DNA of 33,716 nucleotides from Planctomycetia bacterium (GTDB taxonomy: Bacteria > Planctomycetota > Planctomycetia > Gemmatales > Gemmataceae): the NCBI GenBank assembly GCA_005799265.1, contig SYHD01000230.1, positions 1 to 33,716 on the forward strand, given 5' to 3'. Position 1 is the stretch's first letter. Every line of letters begins with the position of its first letter. Below, in pieces: positions 23,089 to 31,154 of this stretch. The translations under genes and the position numbers were made by a program. Below the pieces are notes generated by a model. It searched no databases and had not been told where the DNA came from. It was given only the letters and a program-made list of their open reading frames with translations.

Positions 23089-23433
23089 CGCGACTCCTCC
23101 GTGAGTATTTCCTGATTGGTATATACCGCAGATAGGCAAAACGGGTCAAGAGAGAGAAACGCCCGCCAAATCAACTGACGCAAAGGCGCAAAGTCCTAGC
23201 CGCGTCGAAACCGGGTGACCGGGTAACCGAGAACCGAGAATGGACGCGCAACAATGAACTTCGCTGGTGTATCATTCTCCGTTCTCGGTTACCCGGTCAC
23301 CCGGTTTGTCTCGCCACCGAGAATTAATCGCTTGCATGAACGCAGTCCCTGAAGCATCTCGTTGATAGCAACACGAAGCGGATTCCCGGCTGGACTGCCT
23401 TGCCGCTCTGTGTCTTTCCGTGCAGTAATGCAA
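23089..23433. other. 345-nt gene-free interval holding a long inverted repeat
   Basis: No convincing gene is seen here. It contains a partial GCAAAGGC-type repeat near 23177-23193 and the long palindrome at 23208-23307. It lies downstream of the DUF1028 gene and upstream of lptB, so the lptB promoter is expected in 23090-23200. Confidence 0.6.
23208..23307. repeat. 35-bp inverted repeat (GGTGACCGGGTAACCGAGAAC arms)
   Basis: The arms at 23208-23242 and 23273-23307 match at 34 of 35 positions and are separated by 30 nt. The arm begins AAACCGGGTGACCGGGTAAC, which itself contains direct repeats of GGGT(G/A)ACC. It is the longest palindrome in the window and lies between the DUF1028 and lptB genes. 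Confidence 0.92.
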
Positions 23434-24222
23434 TCACGGTCGTTTGGGCGCAGGCCGATTTGGACACGGATGCTCATACTTCTGCTTGCCCCATTCGCCG
23501 CGCGCTTCGTGATCGGATTCGAGATATTGCTTGTGCAGCGCCACCACGGCGTCGTCGCTTTTGTCCACGTGCATGTCGAGCCAGTAACCATCGACGCCCT
23601 TCTTGCACACGCGAATGCCGGCGGCGAGCCGGCCACGATGATCGCCCCCCGCGCAATCCCCGGCGATCAGCGCCGCCATCAAGCGATCGGCCAGGCTTCC
23701 CTTCGTCTCCTCATATGCCTTGGCCATCGCGACGATTACCTCTCGGCCATTGAGCGTGTTCCCCTGGCAGACGTAGAACTTCCCGCTCATGCCGCCCCAG
23801 TAATGGCTCGCCGCCGGCGCGGTGACCGGATGATGCTGCGCGCCGCGGCCCTGCATGTCGATGATGCCGAGCTGACGGCCTCCGGGGTTGCTGTCCTTCT
23901 TGAGCAGCTCGGTCAGCACTTCCTCCGGCAACTTCTTGCCGGCGAGCGCATCGAGCGCCTTGACGCCCCAGGCCTGCACGCCGTAGTGTTGCGTGCAGAA
24001 GGCGCCGACGTCGGCACGGGCGTGTGCGACGACCTTGCCGACGGCGGGATACTTGCTCGCCACCGCGGCGCCGCACTGTCCCGTAATGGGATCGACGGCC
24101 GCGATTGAGAAGGTCGCGATGACCTCTTGCTTTGGCGCGCCGGTGTTGGGTTCGCCGCTGGACAACATTGCCGACAAGAACGCGAAAGCGCCGGCGCTCA
24201 TGAGACAGACGATCCGATTCAT
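23434..24222 (-). CDS. secreted DUF1028 domain protein (Ntn-hydrolase-like)
   Basis: The ATG at 24222 (AAGGAA ribosome-binding site) begins a signal peptide, MNRIVCLMSAGAFAFLSAML. The mature part is a DUF1028 domain, with TFSIAAVDPITGQCGAAVAS at its start, and VGAFCTQHYGVQAWGVKALD, RQLGIIDMQGRGAQHH and GKFYVCQGNTLNG following. DUF1028 has an Ntn-hydrolase-like fold; members are often secreted and of unknown substrate. At 262 residues it is of usual size. The C-terminal tail is basic and Pro-rich. It probably forms a single-gene transcript. Confidence 0.88.
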   Translation of the reverse strand: MNRIVCLMSAGAFAFLSAMLSSGEPNTGAPKQEVIATFSIAAVDPITGQCGAAVASKYPAVGKVVAHARADVGAFCTQHYGVQAWGVKALDALAGKKLPEEVLTELLKKDSNPGGRQLGIIDMQGRGAQHHPVTAPAASHYWGGMSGKFYVCQGNTLNGREVIVAMAKAYEETKGSLADRLMAALIAGDCAGGDHRGRLAAGIRVCKKGVDGYWLDMHVDKSDDAVVALHKQYLESDHEARGEWGKQKYEHPCPNRPAPKRP

Positions 24223-24766
24223 GCTGACTTCCTTTTTGATAGAGCCTGGCATTCATCGAGGGATGCTAGCAAAGACAAGCGGTTTCAGCCCTACAGCAAG
24301 AAGACGGCCATGAACCGAATTGCCGCGTAAGTCGTAACTGTAGTTTGCCCGCTGCTTGGACATCTCACTTCCCTGTCCGTGTGCACCTCCTTGACGAAGG
24401 GTTTTTTATTGACGCGACACGCAATGGAAATTGAGCATGCCCACTTCGACGCAATTCGATGCCGTTCGCTGGCAGGTATCCTATCGCTTTGTGTAGCGGG
24501 AAACATGGTCCGTCTTGCACATCACCCGCAAGGAGTCGAGTACTCGAAACGGCCCATTTCTGGGGCTGCCGGTTTGCGCCGATACGTGCTTGACGTTCAA
24601 ATTCGTCGCGGTTTGAATGGCCGTGTTAGTGCTCGCATCGGATTGGGCCTTACGGTCAACAAGAAATGGCGGTCAGGCTCAGAATTCTCGAAGGCGCCGA
24701 TATTCAGCAAAAGCAGTGCCTCAAACTCGTGAACGGCCACTCATCGACCTGGCCGAAAGCAAGAAA
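24223..24766. other. gene-free interval of about 540 nt
   Basis: Base composition is more balanced than in the surroundings. A few short open frames on both strands (for example minus 24291-24506 and plus 24379-24732) lack ribosome-binding sites and recognisable protein features. I see no tRNA cloverleaf, insertion sequence or repeat. It should contain the promoter of the DUF1028 gene (minus strand). Confidence 0.5.
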
Positions 24767-24796
24767 AAAACCCGATCCTGCGAGGGATCGGGTTTT
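24767..24796 (-). terminator. intrinsic terminator for the thioredoxin-fold gene
   Basis: The arms AAAACCCGATCC (24767-24778) and GGATCGGGTTTT (24785-24796) form a perfect 12-bp stem with a 6-nt loop. On the minus strand it is followed by a run of T. It lies 23 nt after the stop of the minus-strand gene ending at 24820. Confidence 0.85.
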
Positions 24797-24819
24797 CTCG
24801 AACCGCGGGGGTCGGCTCG

Positions 24820-26688
24820 TTATTGCGCGTTTTTCAGGGCGGCTTCGATGTCGCCGACTTGCACGTTGTTGTTGGTGACACGGCCATCACGTCCGATCAC
24901 GAAAATCGTCGGTAGCATATGGATGCCGTACTGGGTCGCCAGCGGACTATTGAGGCCGGCGGCGTTGTTGGTCGCCTGGAACAGGTGGATGCCAGGGAGC
25001 TGCCCCTTGATGACGGCCTCGCTCGCCCGATTGGCGGACTCGTCGAGGTTGATGCACACCAGCTCGACTCCCTTCGCGGTTCCGACTTGATCGATCACGC
25101 GTTTCAGGCGAACGAAATCGTCCTTGTACTGTTCGGTGTAGCTGCCCCAGTAATGGACCACGACGACCTTATTTCTGAGCTGGGCGATGTCGAATCGCTT
25201 GGCGCCGTCGGCCAAAAGTGGGGCCGCGAGGAGAAACGCGCTGCCGACGAGGTTGAGTCGGGCTTCCGAACCGCGCGCCCGCGGGGCGAGGTTGTGGTCC
25301 GGGAAGTTCTCATAGAGCTGCCGATACCAGCGTTTGCCTTCCTCGTTCTTGCCATCGAACTCGCAGCCGATGGCGAGCTGGTGCAGAGCTTCGGGGGTAT
25401 CGTCGGCCTTGGGGTAACTCTTGACGAAAGAGGCCAGATCGGCGAGCCACTGGTCCTGGAATTTCTTGACGTCATCCGGCTTCGGCGGCGGGAAGACCAT
25501 CCTGATCGAGTATCCAGTCCACAGATAACGGTAAGTCGCATAGGCGGCAAGGTTGCTGCCTGGCATGGCCCTGACGACGTCGTCCTTCAACTGGGCCAAC
25601 ATGTCAATCGCCACTTTCTCACCGGAGTTCTGCGCCAAGGCCATCATGTTGTCGAAGAGCTGCTTGTACCAGCCATCACGTTCTTTGTCCTCCACAAGCT
25701 TGATGATGGCTTGCACGTAGGGGATGCGCTTGCGATAGTATTGATCGATGGGTCCATTCTTGGCCAGTAGCGGCTGCTCCGGTGGCCGACGCACGTCGAG
25801 ATCGGCCAAGATTTGCAGGAGTTTTTGCAGCTCGCCGTCCGGCCGCACCTCGATGGGGCCGAAGACCGGGACATCCGCCAAGCGCCAGGCCATGCCGACC
25901 TGGATCATCTCCTGGGTGTTCAGAAATTCGTATTTCCCTTGGCGATCGAGGCGAACTTGCCGGTCGGGATGATGAATGATTTCGACGTCACCTGTCGTGT
26001 CGCACTGCGGGACGGCGCCTTCTACCATGTCGAACTTGACCCCCGCGCCTAGCTTCTTGCACACCAACGCGAATTTTTGCTGGGCCGGCTGCAGATTGGC
26101 GCGGACCGCGTTGATCTTGGCGTTGGGCAGCTTGATCGCCTGCATCTCGGCGTCGGTGATGAACAGCACTTGCAGGCGGCCGAAGTCTTGGCGGGCGATC
26201 GCCTGGAACGCTTCGAAGCCGACTTCTTCGGCGGAGATCATGCGCCAGGAGGTGACGTAGCCGCGGCCGTTGTTGACGGCGCCGAGGGCCCATTTCATGC
26301 CGTTCGAGTTGAGCCAGCGGAAGTTGTTGGGCAGCCCCTTGCCGGCGGTGTCGAACTCGCGATACACTTCGATGCCGTCCTTGTAGTAGCTCCAGGTATC
26401 GACTTTCTTATCGCCGCTGGAGTCGAAGAAGCGGCGCAGCGGCTGCCCCTTGGAATCCTTGAGCAGCCAGCCGCTGGCGCCTTGTGCGCCGCCCTGGACC
26501 AGCTCGACTTTGCAGAGAGGCAGCTCGTCGGCGGTGGGAACGCTCATGTTGACATCATCGAACTTCGGCCCCAGCTTCGGATCGAGCATCTGGGCCGGGC
26601 TCGGATTTTGCGCGTAGGCGTGGGTGACGCTGCACGCCAGAAGCGCGAGGCCGGCGAAAAGGCCTCGGAGCGCGGCAGTTTTGGTCAT
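24820..26688 (-). CDS. secreted protein with thioredoxin-like domain lacking CxxC
   Basis: The ATG at 26688 (AGGAGAATCAGGG ribosome-binding site) gives a signal peptide, MTKTAALRGLFAGLALLACS. A beta-rich region (about residues 60-260) includes GDKKVDTWSYYKDGIEVYRE, a toxin-repeat-like motif used in planctomycete secreted proteins. A helical TPR-like middle region (about 300-480) follows. The C-terminal about 130 residues form a thioredoxin-like fold with VVVVHYWGSYTEQYKDDFVR, then VELVCINLDES and HMLPTIFVIGRDGRV (cis-Pro present). The usual WCxxC is replaced by WGSYTE, so it cannot do dithiol exchange at that site. It may be a chaperone-like or adhesive domain. An intrinsic terminator follows. 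Confidence 0.85.
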   Translation of the reverse strand: MTKTAALRGLFAGLALLACSVTHAYAQNPSPAQMLDPKLGPKFDDVNMSVPTADELPLCKVELVQGGAQGASGWLLKDSKGQPLRRFFDSSGDKKVDTWSYYKDGIEVYREFDTAGKGLPNNFRWLNSNGMKWALGAVNNGRGYVTSWRMISAEEVGFEAFQAIARQDFGRLQVLFITDAEMQAIKLPNAKINAVRANLQPAQQKFALVCKKLGAGVKFDMVEGAVPQCDTTGDVEIIHHPDRQVRLDRQGKYEFLNTQEMIQVGMAWRLADVPVFGPIEVRPDGELQKLLQILADLDVRRPPEQPLLAKNGPIDQYYRKRIPYVQAIIKLVEDKERDGWYKQLFDNMMALAQNSGEKVAIDMLAQLKDDVVRAMPGSNLAAYATYRYLWTGYSIRMVFPPPKPDDVKKFQDQWLADLASFVKSYPKADDTPEALHQLAIGCEFDGKNEEGKRWYRQLYENFPDHNLAPRARGSEARLNLVGSAFLLAAPLLADGAKRFDIAQLRNKVVVVHYWGSYTEQYKDDFVRLKRVIDQVGTAKGVELVCINLDESANRASEAVIKGQLPGIHLFQATNNAAGLNSPLATQYGIHMLPTIFVIGRDGRVTNNNVQVGDIEAALKNAQ

Positions 26689-26836
26689 CCCTGATTCTCC
26701 TTGCGTGTTGGTGTTGCCAGCGATACGGACCGTACTACTTCGGCAATCGGTGCGGTCGGCATTGAAGGAAAAACCGGAATAGTCCCAACAGTCAGGCACA
26801 GTTTGGCATGGCGAGAAGCGGTGAAGAGCCACAGAT

Positions 26837-26858
26837 GGAACACGGATGGAACACGGAT
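26837..26858. repeat. tandem GGAACACGGAT repeat
   Basis: Two perfect 11-nt copies occur in tandem in the 198-nt gap between the zeta-type toxin stop and the start of the thioredoxin-fold gene. It is probably a minor simple repeat. Confidence 0.6.
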
Positions 26859-26886
26859 AAATGGGGAAGGATAGGGAGAGGCTCTC

Positions 26887-27525
26887 TCACCGTTTGGCAA
26901 ACGTGGACAAGGCTGCCTTCATTTCAGGAAAGGCCGTCGGGTCGAGGTAATCGAGCGAGCCGAATTTCCCTGATGCCAGCAGCGGCGGGGCGTTGGCGGA
27001 AGTGGAATCGGAATTGTCGATAATCCAGAAAGTCGTGACGTTCGCCGCGAACCAGCTCAGATTCTCAAGCGAGCGTTGCCAGCGGGCCGCGATCTTGTCA
27101 TCGGGAATGCCGTGTCCACCCCGACGAACCCACGCGCCGACTCGTTCCTTGGCGATTGCAGGGGATGACAAGGCCACGTAGATCAGGCCGCTGAATCCCT
27201 TCTTGGCGAGGACCAACTCGAGCAAGGGACGATACTTCGCTGAACTGAGTACCGTTTCGACGCCGACCGCTTTGGCTTGGGCGAGAGCCACCTCCAGTTC
27301 CGCGTAGACTTCGTCCGCACTTTCGATAAAGCTGCGTGTTTGCACCTCAAGCGGGGCGTCCACGAATCCTCGGTAATTCAGGGACCGCAATTTCAGCAAC
27401 GTGCGATCATCCGGATTGAAGAACGTGACGGGCGGAAGGAGGGAAGAGATCGGCTCCTTTTGAACGCAGGTCGTTTTACCCGCGCCATTCGGGCCGGCGA
27501 CAATCCAGAACTGCGGAAGCTTCAT
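26887..27525 (-). CDS. zeta-toxin-like P-loop ATPase/kinase
   Basis: The 212-residue protein is of the zeta toxin/COG4185 class. The P-loop is AGPNGAGKTT (residues 10-19), followed by FFNPDDRTLLKLRS, EVALAQAKAVGVETVLSS, and the distal family signature RVGAWVRRGGHGIPDDKIAARW. It ends with FWIIDNS, equivalent to the conserved iyDNS segment. Zeta toxins phosphorylate UDP-N-acetylglucosamine or related substrates; the specific target here is unknown. The start lies 7 nt after the stop of a small upstream gene, whose last codons form an AGGAG ribosome-binding site. This organisation supports a two-gene toxin-antitoxin-like module. Confidence 0.87.
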   Translation of the reverse strand: MKLPQFWIVAGPNGAGKTTCVQKEPISSLLPPVTFFNPDDRTLLKLRSLNYRGFVDAPLEVQTRSFIESADEVYAELEVALAQAKAVGVETVLSSAKYRPLLELVLAKKGFSGLIYVALSSPAIAKERVGAWVRRGGHGIPDDKIAARWQRSLENLSWFAANVTTFWIIDNSDSTSANAPPLLASGKFGSLDYLDPTAFPEMKAALSTFAKR

Positions 27526-27532
27526 GCGCCGC

Positions 27533-27727
27533 CTACTCCTGGCTTTCGAGCGCCGCTTGCTTGGCCCGGTGCATGTGTTTGAGAAGCCGCTGCGTGAAGT
27601 TCGGCTGCAGATACTTGTAAAATTGTTCGGCGACGCTCTGGTCGGCGTTGGGCGCCTCCGGAGCGCGTTCGCTGTTTTTTCGCGTTCGAGGTTTGGTCCG
27701 GGGTTTCACGGCAGTTTTTCGTTTCAC
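27533..27727 (-). CDS. small basic protein, putative antitoxin partner of zeta-like gene
   Basis: This short frame with a GTG start at 27727 gives a 64-residue product. The basic N-terminus (KRKTAVKPRTKPRTRK) could bind DNA, and the C-terminal helical half (SVAEQFYKYLQPNFTQRLLK) could bind the toxin. It precedes the zeta-like gene by 7 nt, and its final codons CAG GAG TAG supply the downstream ribosome-binding site. A sigma70-like promoter lies 44 nt upstream. The GTG start is chosen because the region further upstream is AT-rich promoter sequence. Its role as antitoxin is inferred from position and size only. Confidence 0.6.
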   Translation of the reverse strand: MKRKTAVKPRTKPRTRKNSERAPEAPNADQSVAEQFYKYLQPNFTQRLLKHMHRAKQAALESQE

Positions 27728-27770
27728 TGTAAAATCCAAATGAGAGATAGAGGCGATTATCAGTGGTGTT

Positions 27771-27800
27771 ATTATAGCCCGCGCGTGCCCAATCATACAA
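27771..27800 (-). promoter_or_regulatory. sigma70-type promoter for the zeta-like module
   Basis: On the minus strand, TTGTAT (27800-27795) and a perfect TATAAT (27776-27771) are separated by 18 bp. This places the transcription start near 27764, some 37 nt before the GTG start. The -35 box matches the consensus at four of six positions. It overlaps the region just downstream of the OFA transporter stop. Confidence 0.65.
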
Positions 27801-27818
27801 CAGCGGCAATGGCAATCC

Positions 27819-29174
27819 CTACGCGCGCGGCGTGATTGCGCCTTCTCCCGCCGCGATCGGCCGGCGCGTGATCAGGCACACGATGACCGCGGCGATAAGC
27901 AATCCGCCTGAAAGATAAAATGCGTAATCGAGGCGGCCTTCGTCCAAGTCCTCGATGTAGCCCGCGACTTGCGGGGTGCCGAAGGCGAGGCCCCAGCCGA
28001 TGAACACCAGGCCGTAGTTGAAGCCGAGGTTTTTCGAGCCAAAGTAATCGGCGGTGAACGCGGGCAAGAGCGCCAGCCCGCCGCCGTATTGCCAGTAGGC
28101 GATGCCGACAACGGCGAACAGCAAGTAGACGTTGCCCGACCGCATGATCCACGGCGTCAATAACAGACAGAGCGCGGAGACGACGCCGTTGGCCAGGTAG
28201 GCGTTGGTGCGGCCGATCTTGTCGGAATACATGCCGGTGCCGACGCGGCCGACGGCATTGACGAGGCCGCCGTAGGAGGACAGGATCCATGCATTACTCG
28301 CCAGGAAGACGACCGTCGCGGTGGCGGTTGTCGCGTCCAGAAGGGCGCTGCGCGTAGTGTCGCCGAGCATGCGCGTCGCGTTGCCGATCACGAGCAAACC
28401 GGACTGCGCGGAGCCGAAGAAGAGAATGACCAGCGCGTAGAACTGCACGGTTTGAAGCATCGCAGGCGCCGGCCAATCGACGCCCGTCATCTGCGTTTTT
28501 CCCGACGAGCCGGGAGCGTTAGCGACCGGAGGGCTGGGCGGCACGTAGCCGGCATCAGGCCATTTCAGAAGCTGTCCCGCGATGACGACGACGACGGCGA
28601 AGAAAATCCCCAGGCCGATGAAGCTGCCGGAGATGCCGTAGCCGTCGATGAGATAGCGTGCCAGCGGTGAAATGTAGATGGCCGCCCCGCCATAGCCGCC
28701 GACGACCAGGCCGACGATGAGCCCGCGCTGATGCGGCCCGAACCACTTGACTGCGGCCGGCGTGGTCGCCGCATACGCCAACCCCATGCCGACGCCACCC
28801 AGGATGCCGAAACCGAGGATCAGGCCTGTGTAGCTTTTCATTAGGCCAGCGAGGATGCAGCCCGCCGCGAGAAAGAGCCCGCCGGAGGTCGCGCCGATCT
28901 TGGGGCCATAGCGATCCTGAATGCGTCCCCCCGCGATCATCGACAGGGCGAAGACGAACCCGCAGATCGAATACGCCCACGTCCCCTCGGCCCTGGTGAG
29001 ATAAATCCAGCCCTCGTTGAGCTCGGTCATCTTCGAGCCGGGCGGATGCAGGTCGCTGCCGATGAGGCTGTTCTTCCAGACGTTCCAGGCGTAGAGGATG
29101 CCCAGGCACAGGTTGATCGCCGTCCCCGCGAAGGTGACGACCCAGGCTTGCGGCGGGACTTTTTGCGTTGTCAT
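27819..29174 (-). CDS. MFS transporter, OFA (oxalate/formate antiporter) family
   Basis: The 451-residue product has about twelve hydrophobic spans in two halves. Typical OFA features are WVVTFAGTAINLCLGILYAW in the first span, GGRIQDRYGPKIGAT (the MFS loop 2-3 motif), GLAYAATTPAAVKWFGPHQRG, and GRVGTGMYSDKIGRTNAYL in the loop between spans 8 and 9. Substrates in the family are small carboxylates; the substrate here cannot be read from the sequence. The ATG at 29174 lies 7 nt after the DUF5615 stop, so co-transcription with the toxin-antitoxin pair is likely. The first span begins right after this start, which supports it. Confidence 0.9.
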   Translation of the reverse strand: MTTQKVPPQAWVVTFAGTAINLCLGILYAWNVWKNSLIGSDLHPPGSKMTELNEGWIYLTRAEGTWAYSICGFVFALSMIAGGRIQDRYGPKIGATSGGLFLAAGCILAGLMKSYTGLILGFGILGGVGMGLAYAATTPAAVKWFGPHQRGLIVGLVVGGYGGAAIYISPLARYLIDGYGISGSFIGLGIFFAVVVVIAGQLLKWPDAGYVPPSPPVANAPGSSGKTQMTGVDWPAPAMLQTVQFYALVILFFGSAQSGLLVIGNATRMLGDTTRSALLDATTATATVVFLASNAWILSSYGGLVNAVGRVGTGMYSDKIGRTNAYLANGVVSALCLLLTPWIMRSGNVYLLFAVVGIAYWQYGGGLALLPAFTADYFGSKNLGFNYGLVFIGWGLAFGTPQVAGYIEDLDEGRLDYAFYLSGGLLIAAVIVCLITRRPIAAGEGAITPRA

Positions 29175-29181
29175 GCTCACG

Positions 29182-29541
29182 TTACCCGCGATAAGGAAGG
29201 AACACGACAACTTGATCTCGGATCTCCTCTGCGGGCATATTTTCGGCAACGAGCAGGATGTCGTCGATGGCTGATCCGCTGGATTGCTCGTTCGTGGTCA
29301 CAAGCAAGCCGGGCACGGATACGCCGGCCGCCACTCTCTGATATGCGAAACCGATCATCGTGTTCCGGTCATTCGTAGTAAGGACTCGGTTCTCCGTCAC
29401 TGCCCACGCCAGTACCGCAACGTCGGGCGTGCCTTCGGGCAACTCATCCTGGGCGCGGACCAGATCGATCTCCGGCAGACGTCGACGCAAGCCGCGGATG
29501 ATCCCGCCGTTGACGTCGGCGTCACTTGCCAGCCGCAGCAT
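29182..29541 (-). CDS. DUF5615 PIN-like toxin candidate
   Basis: The 119-residue product has the features of DUF5615, a PIN-like nuclease family. These are LASDADVNGGIIRGLRRRLP at the N-terminus with acidic residues, PDVAVLAWAVTENRVLTTND in the middle (the conserved D..il..A...gRvllT.D pattern), and a C-terminal strand-rich tail. Such proteins pair with DUF433 proteins as toxin-antitoxin systems. Its start at 29541 overlaps the end of the DUF433 gene by 20 nt in another frame, consistent with translational coupling. RNase activity is predicted from the family only. Confidence 0.85.
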   Translation of the reverse strand: MLRLASDADVNGGIIRGLRRRLPEIDLVRAQDELPEGTPDVAVLAWAVTENRVLTTNDRNTMIGFAYQRVAAGVSVPGLLVTTNEQSSGSAIDDILLVAENMPAEEIRDQVVVFLPYRG

Positions 29542-29881
29542 CGGCTTTCTCCCTGGCGCCGGCGCGGGCAAGCAACTCGTCTCGCGCGATGCGCGGACGC
29601 TCGGCCTCGATCTTGGCTCGTAATGCGTCGGCTTCGTCCTGACGCCGCTTCAGATAGGCAACCACTTCGTTCTTGTGCCGCAGATAGTAGGCGATGACAG
29701 CGTGGACATCCGCCAACGCCAGCGCATCGTAGGCGCGGATGATGTTTTTCGGCGTCATGCCATTTTCATATTGCGCGACGACGAGATCGAGGCTGACACG
29801 GCTCTTACCGACACGCACGGCGCCGCCTTCGTCAATGCGCAAGGGCGGAGGGTCGGCGTGGATGTACATCGTCTCGTTCAT
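29522..29881 (-). CDS. DUF433 protein, putative antitoxin
   Basis: The 119-residue protein has a DUF433 winged-helix-like core: DEGGAVRVGKSRVSLDLVVA, then YENGMTPKNIIRAYDALALADVHAVIAYYL, which match the family pattern G.P.i.GtRi.v..i......G.s..ei......l....v.aal.yy. The C-terminal coiled, charged segment (KRRQDEADALRAKIEAERPR) probably wraps the toxin. It overlaps the DUF5615 gene by 20 nt. ATG codons at 29881 and 29869 are both possible; 29881 is used here. The pair is probably autoregulated, but no operator was identified. Confidence 0.85.
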   Translation of the reverse strand: MNETMYIHADPPPLRIDEGGAVRVGKSRVSLDLVVAQYENGMTPKNIIRAYDALALADVHAVIAYYLRHKNEVVAYLKRRQDEADALRAKIEAERPRIARDELLARAGAREKADAAAGK

Positions 29882-30038
29882 TTGATGCTCGTCCAGTTTC
29901 GATGCGTTACGGGAATCAGTTGGTTCAATTCCCATTGACAGTGTACACCATCGGCACCTGAGCGGTAGGGCGAATCCGGCGCTGGGTGATTAACTTCCAA
30001 TACGCGCGAGTACTTCCTCGCGGAGAAATGGACAGAAA

Positions 30039-30066
30039 ACCCCAGGGTCGGTTGTCGCCCTGGGGT
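30039..30066 (-). terminator. intrinsic terminator of the molybdenum hydroxylase operon
   Basis: The arms ACCCCAGGG (30039-30047) and CCCTGGGGT (30058-30066) form a perfect 9-bp stem with a 10-nt loop, followed on the minus strand by TTTT. It lies 57 nt after the FAD-subunit stop. A second weaker hairpin (GTGGGT/ACCCAC, 30084-30107) lies between them. Confidence 0.75.
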
Positions 30067-30122
30067 CTTGATGCTTCGATCCTGTGGGTTCGCTTTTGCC
30101 TACCCACGGGCTTGGAGTTTTT

Positions 30123-31127
30123 CTACGCTTCCCAATAGCGAGGCAATCCCGCCGCGAGCATGAGCGCTCGCTTGACGGCGACCTCGACGAGGCGCACCTT
30201 GTAGCCGTTCTGCGGCAGCGGTTTGGCGCCCTCGACAGCGGCGCGGCCGGCAGCCGTGGCGATCTCGTCGTTGATGGCGCGGTTCTCGATGGCGCGACCG
30301 GCAGCTTCCGCGAGCAGCGGGGTCGGGGCCACGTGCGAGAGGACGATCTTGACGCCTGTCGCCTTGGCGCCATTGCGGCCGCCCGCGAACGCCACCGCGC
30401 ACTGAACGATCGGCCAATCGGTCGCCTGCTTCTGCCGGACTTCGTAGGCCGCGTTGGCAAGGCCGCGATTCGGGATCGTCACGCTTGTCACCAACTCATT
30501 GGCGGCGAGGGTGTGCTCGCGATCGTTGGGGCCCACCGGAGCGAAGAAGAACTTCGCAAGTTCGATCGTGCGGCGGTTGTTCTTGGGCCCAAGGATTTCC
30601 GCCGATGCGCCCAGAGCGATCAGGCCGGTCGCCAGCGTGGACGGCGAAGCGATGACGCAGCGATGGTTGGCCGTGAAGATGGCGTGATACTTGTTCTCGC
30701 CTTCGATGGCCGAGCAGCGATTGCCGCCGCGCAGGAGGCAGGGGGAATGTTCGTCGCGGAAATACCAACAGCGATTGCGCTGGCACAGGTTGCCGCCAAG
30801 CGTGCCCATGTTGCGGATTTGCGGACCGCCGATGTCCCCTGCGGCGGAGGTCAAGGCGGGGAAGAGACGGCGCAGGTCGGCGTGATCGGCGATCATCGCC
30901 AGCGTGGCGCCGGCGCCGATGGTGACGGCGTTGGCGGCAATGGTGATCGTGCGCAGGGCGGCGATGCCATTGAGGCTGACGACGCGGCCCGGCTGGGCGA
31001 TGTAACCCTTTTGCAAGGCAAGCAGATCGGTGCCGCCCGCGAGCAGTTCGGTGTTGCCCCGGTTCGCTTCGAGCAAGGCGACGGCTTGTTCGGGCGTGTT
31101 CGGGCGGAAGTATGCGAAGTTTTTCAT
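30123..31127 (-). CDS. molybdenum hydroxylase FAD-binding subunit (PaoB-like)
   Basis: The 334-residue subunit carries FAD between the iron-sulfur clusters and the acceptor in xanthine dehydrogenase-family enzymes. FAD-binding segments are LLAGGTDLLALQKG (about 27-40) and IRNMGTLGGNLCQRNRC (about 104-120). An insert with four Cys spaced over about 40 residues (C115 and C120, then SPCLLRGGNRCSAIEG) corresponds to the extra 4Fe-4S-binding region of Escherichia coli PaoB. NHRCVIASPSTLATGLIALG follows. It is third in a minus-strand operon after the 2Fe-2S and Moco subunit genes and ends at an intrinsic terminator. The substrate is probably an aldehyde or N-heterocycle, by family inference. Confidence 0.9.
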   Translation of the reverse strand: MKNFAYFRPNTPEQAVALLEANRGNTELLAGGTDLLALQKGYIAQPGRVVSLNGIAALRTITIAANAVTIGAGATLAMIADHADLRRLFPALTSAAGDIGGPQIRNMGTLGGNLCQRNRCWYFRDEHSPCLLRGGNRCSAIEGENKYHAIFTANHRCVIASPSTLATGLIALGASAEILGPKNNRRTIELAKFFFAPVGPNDREHTLAANELVTSVTIPNRGLANAAYEVRQKQATDWPIVQCAVAFAGGRNGAKATGVKIVLSHVAPTPLLAEAAGRAIENRAINDEIATAAGRAAVEGAKPLPQNGYKVRLVEVAVKRALMLAAGLPRYWEA

Positions 31128-31154
31128 CGGGTAGGTTCCTCGTGTTCGGATTAC

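Noticed and set aside
24291-24732. Short open frames in the interval between the DUF1028 and thioredoxin-fold genes
   Set aside because: There is no ribosome-binding site, signal peptide or recognisable protein pattern, and composition is not clearly coding.
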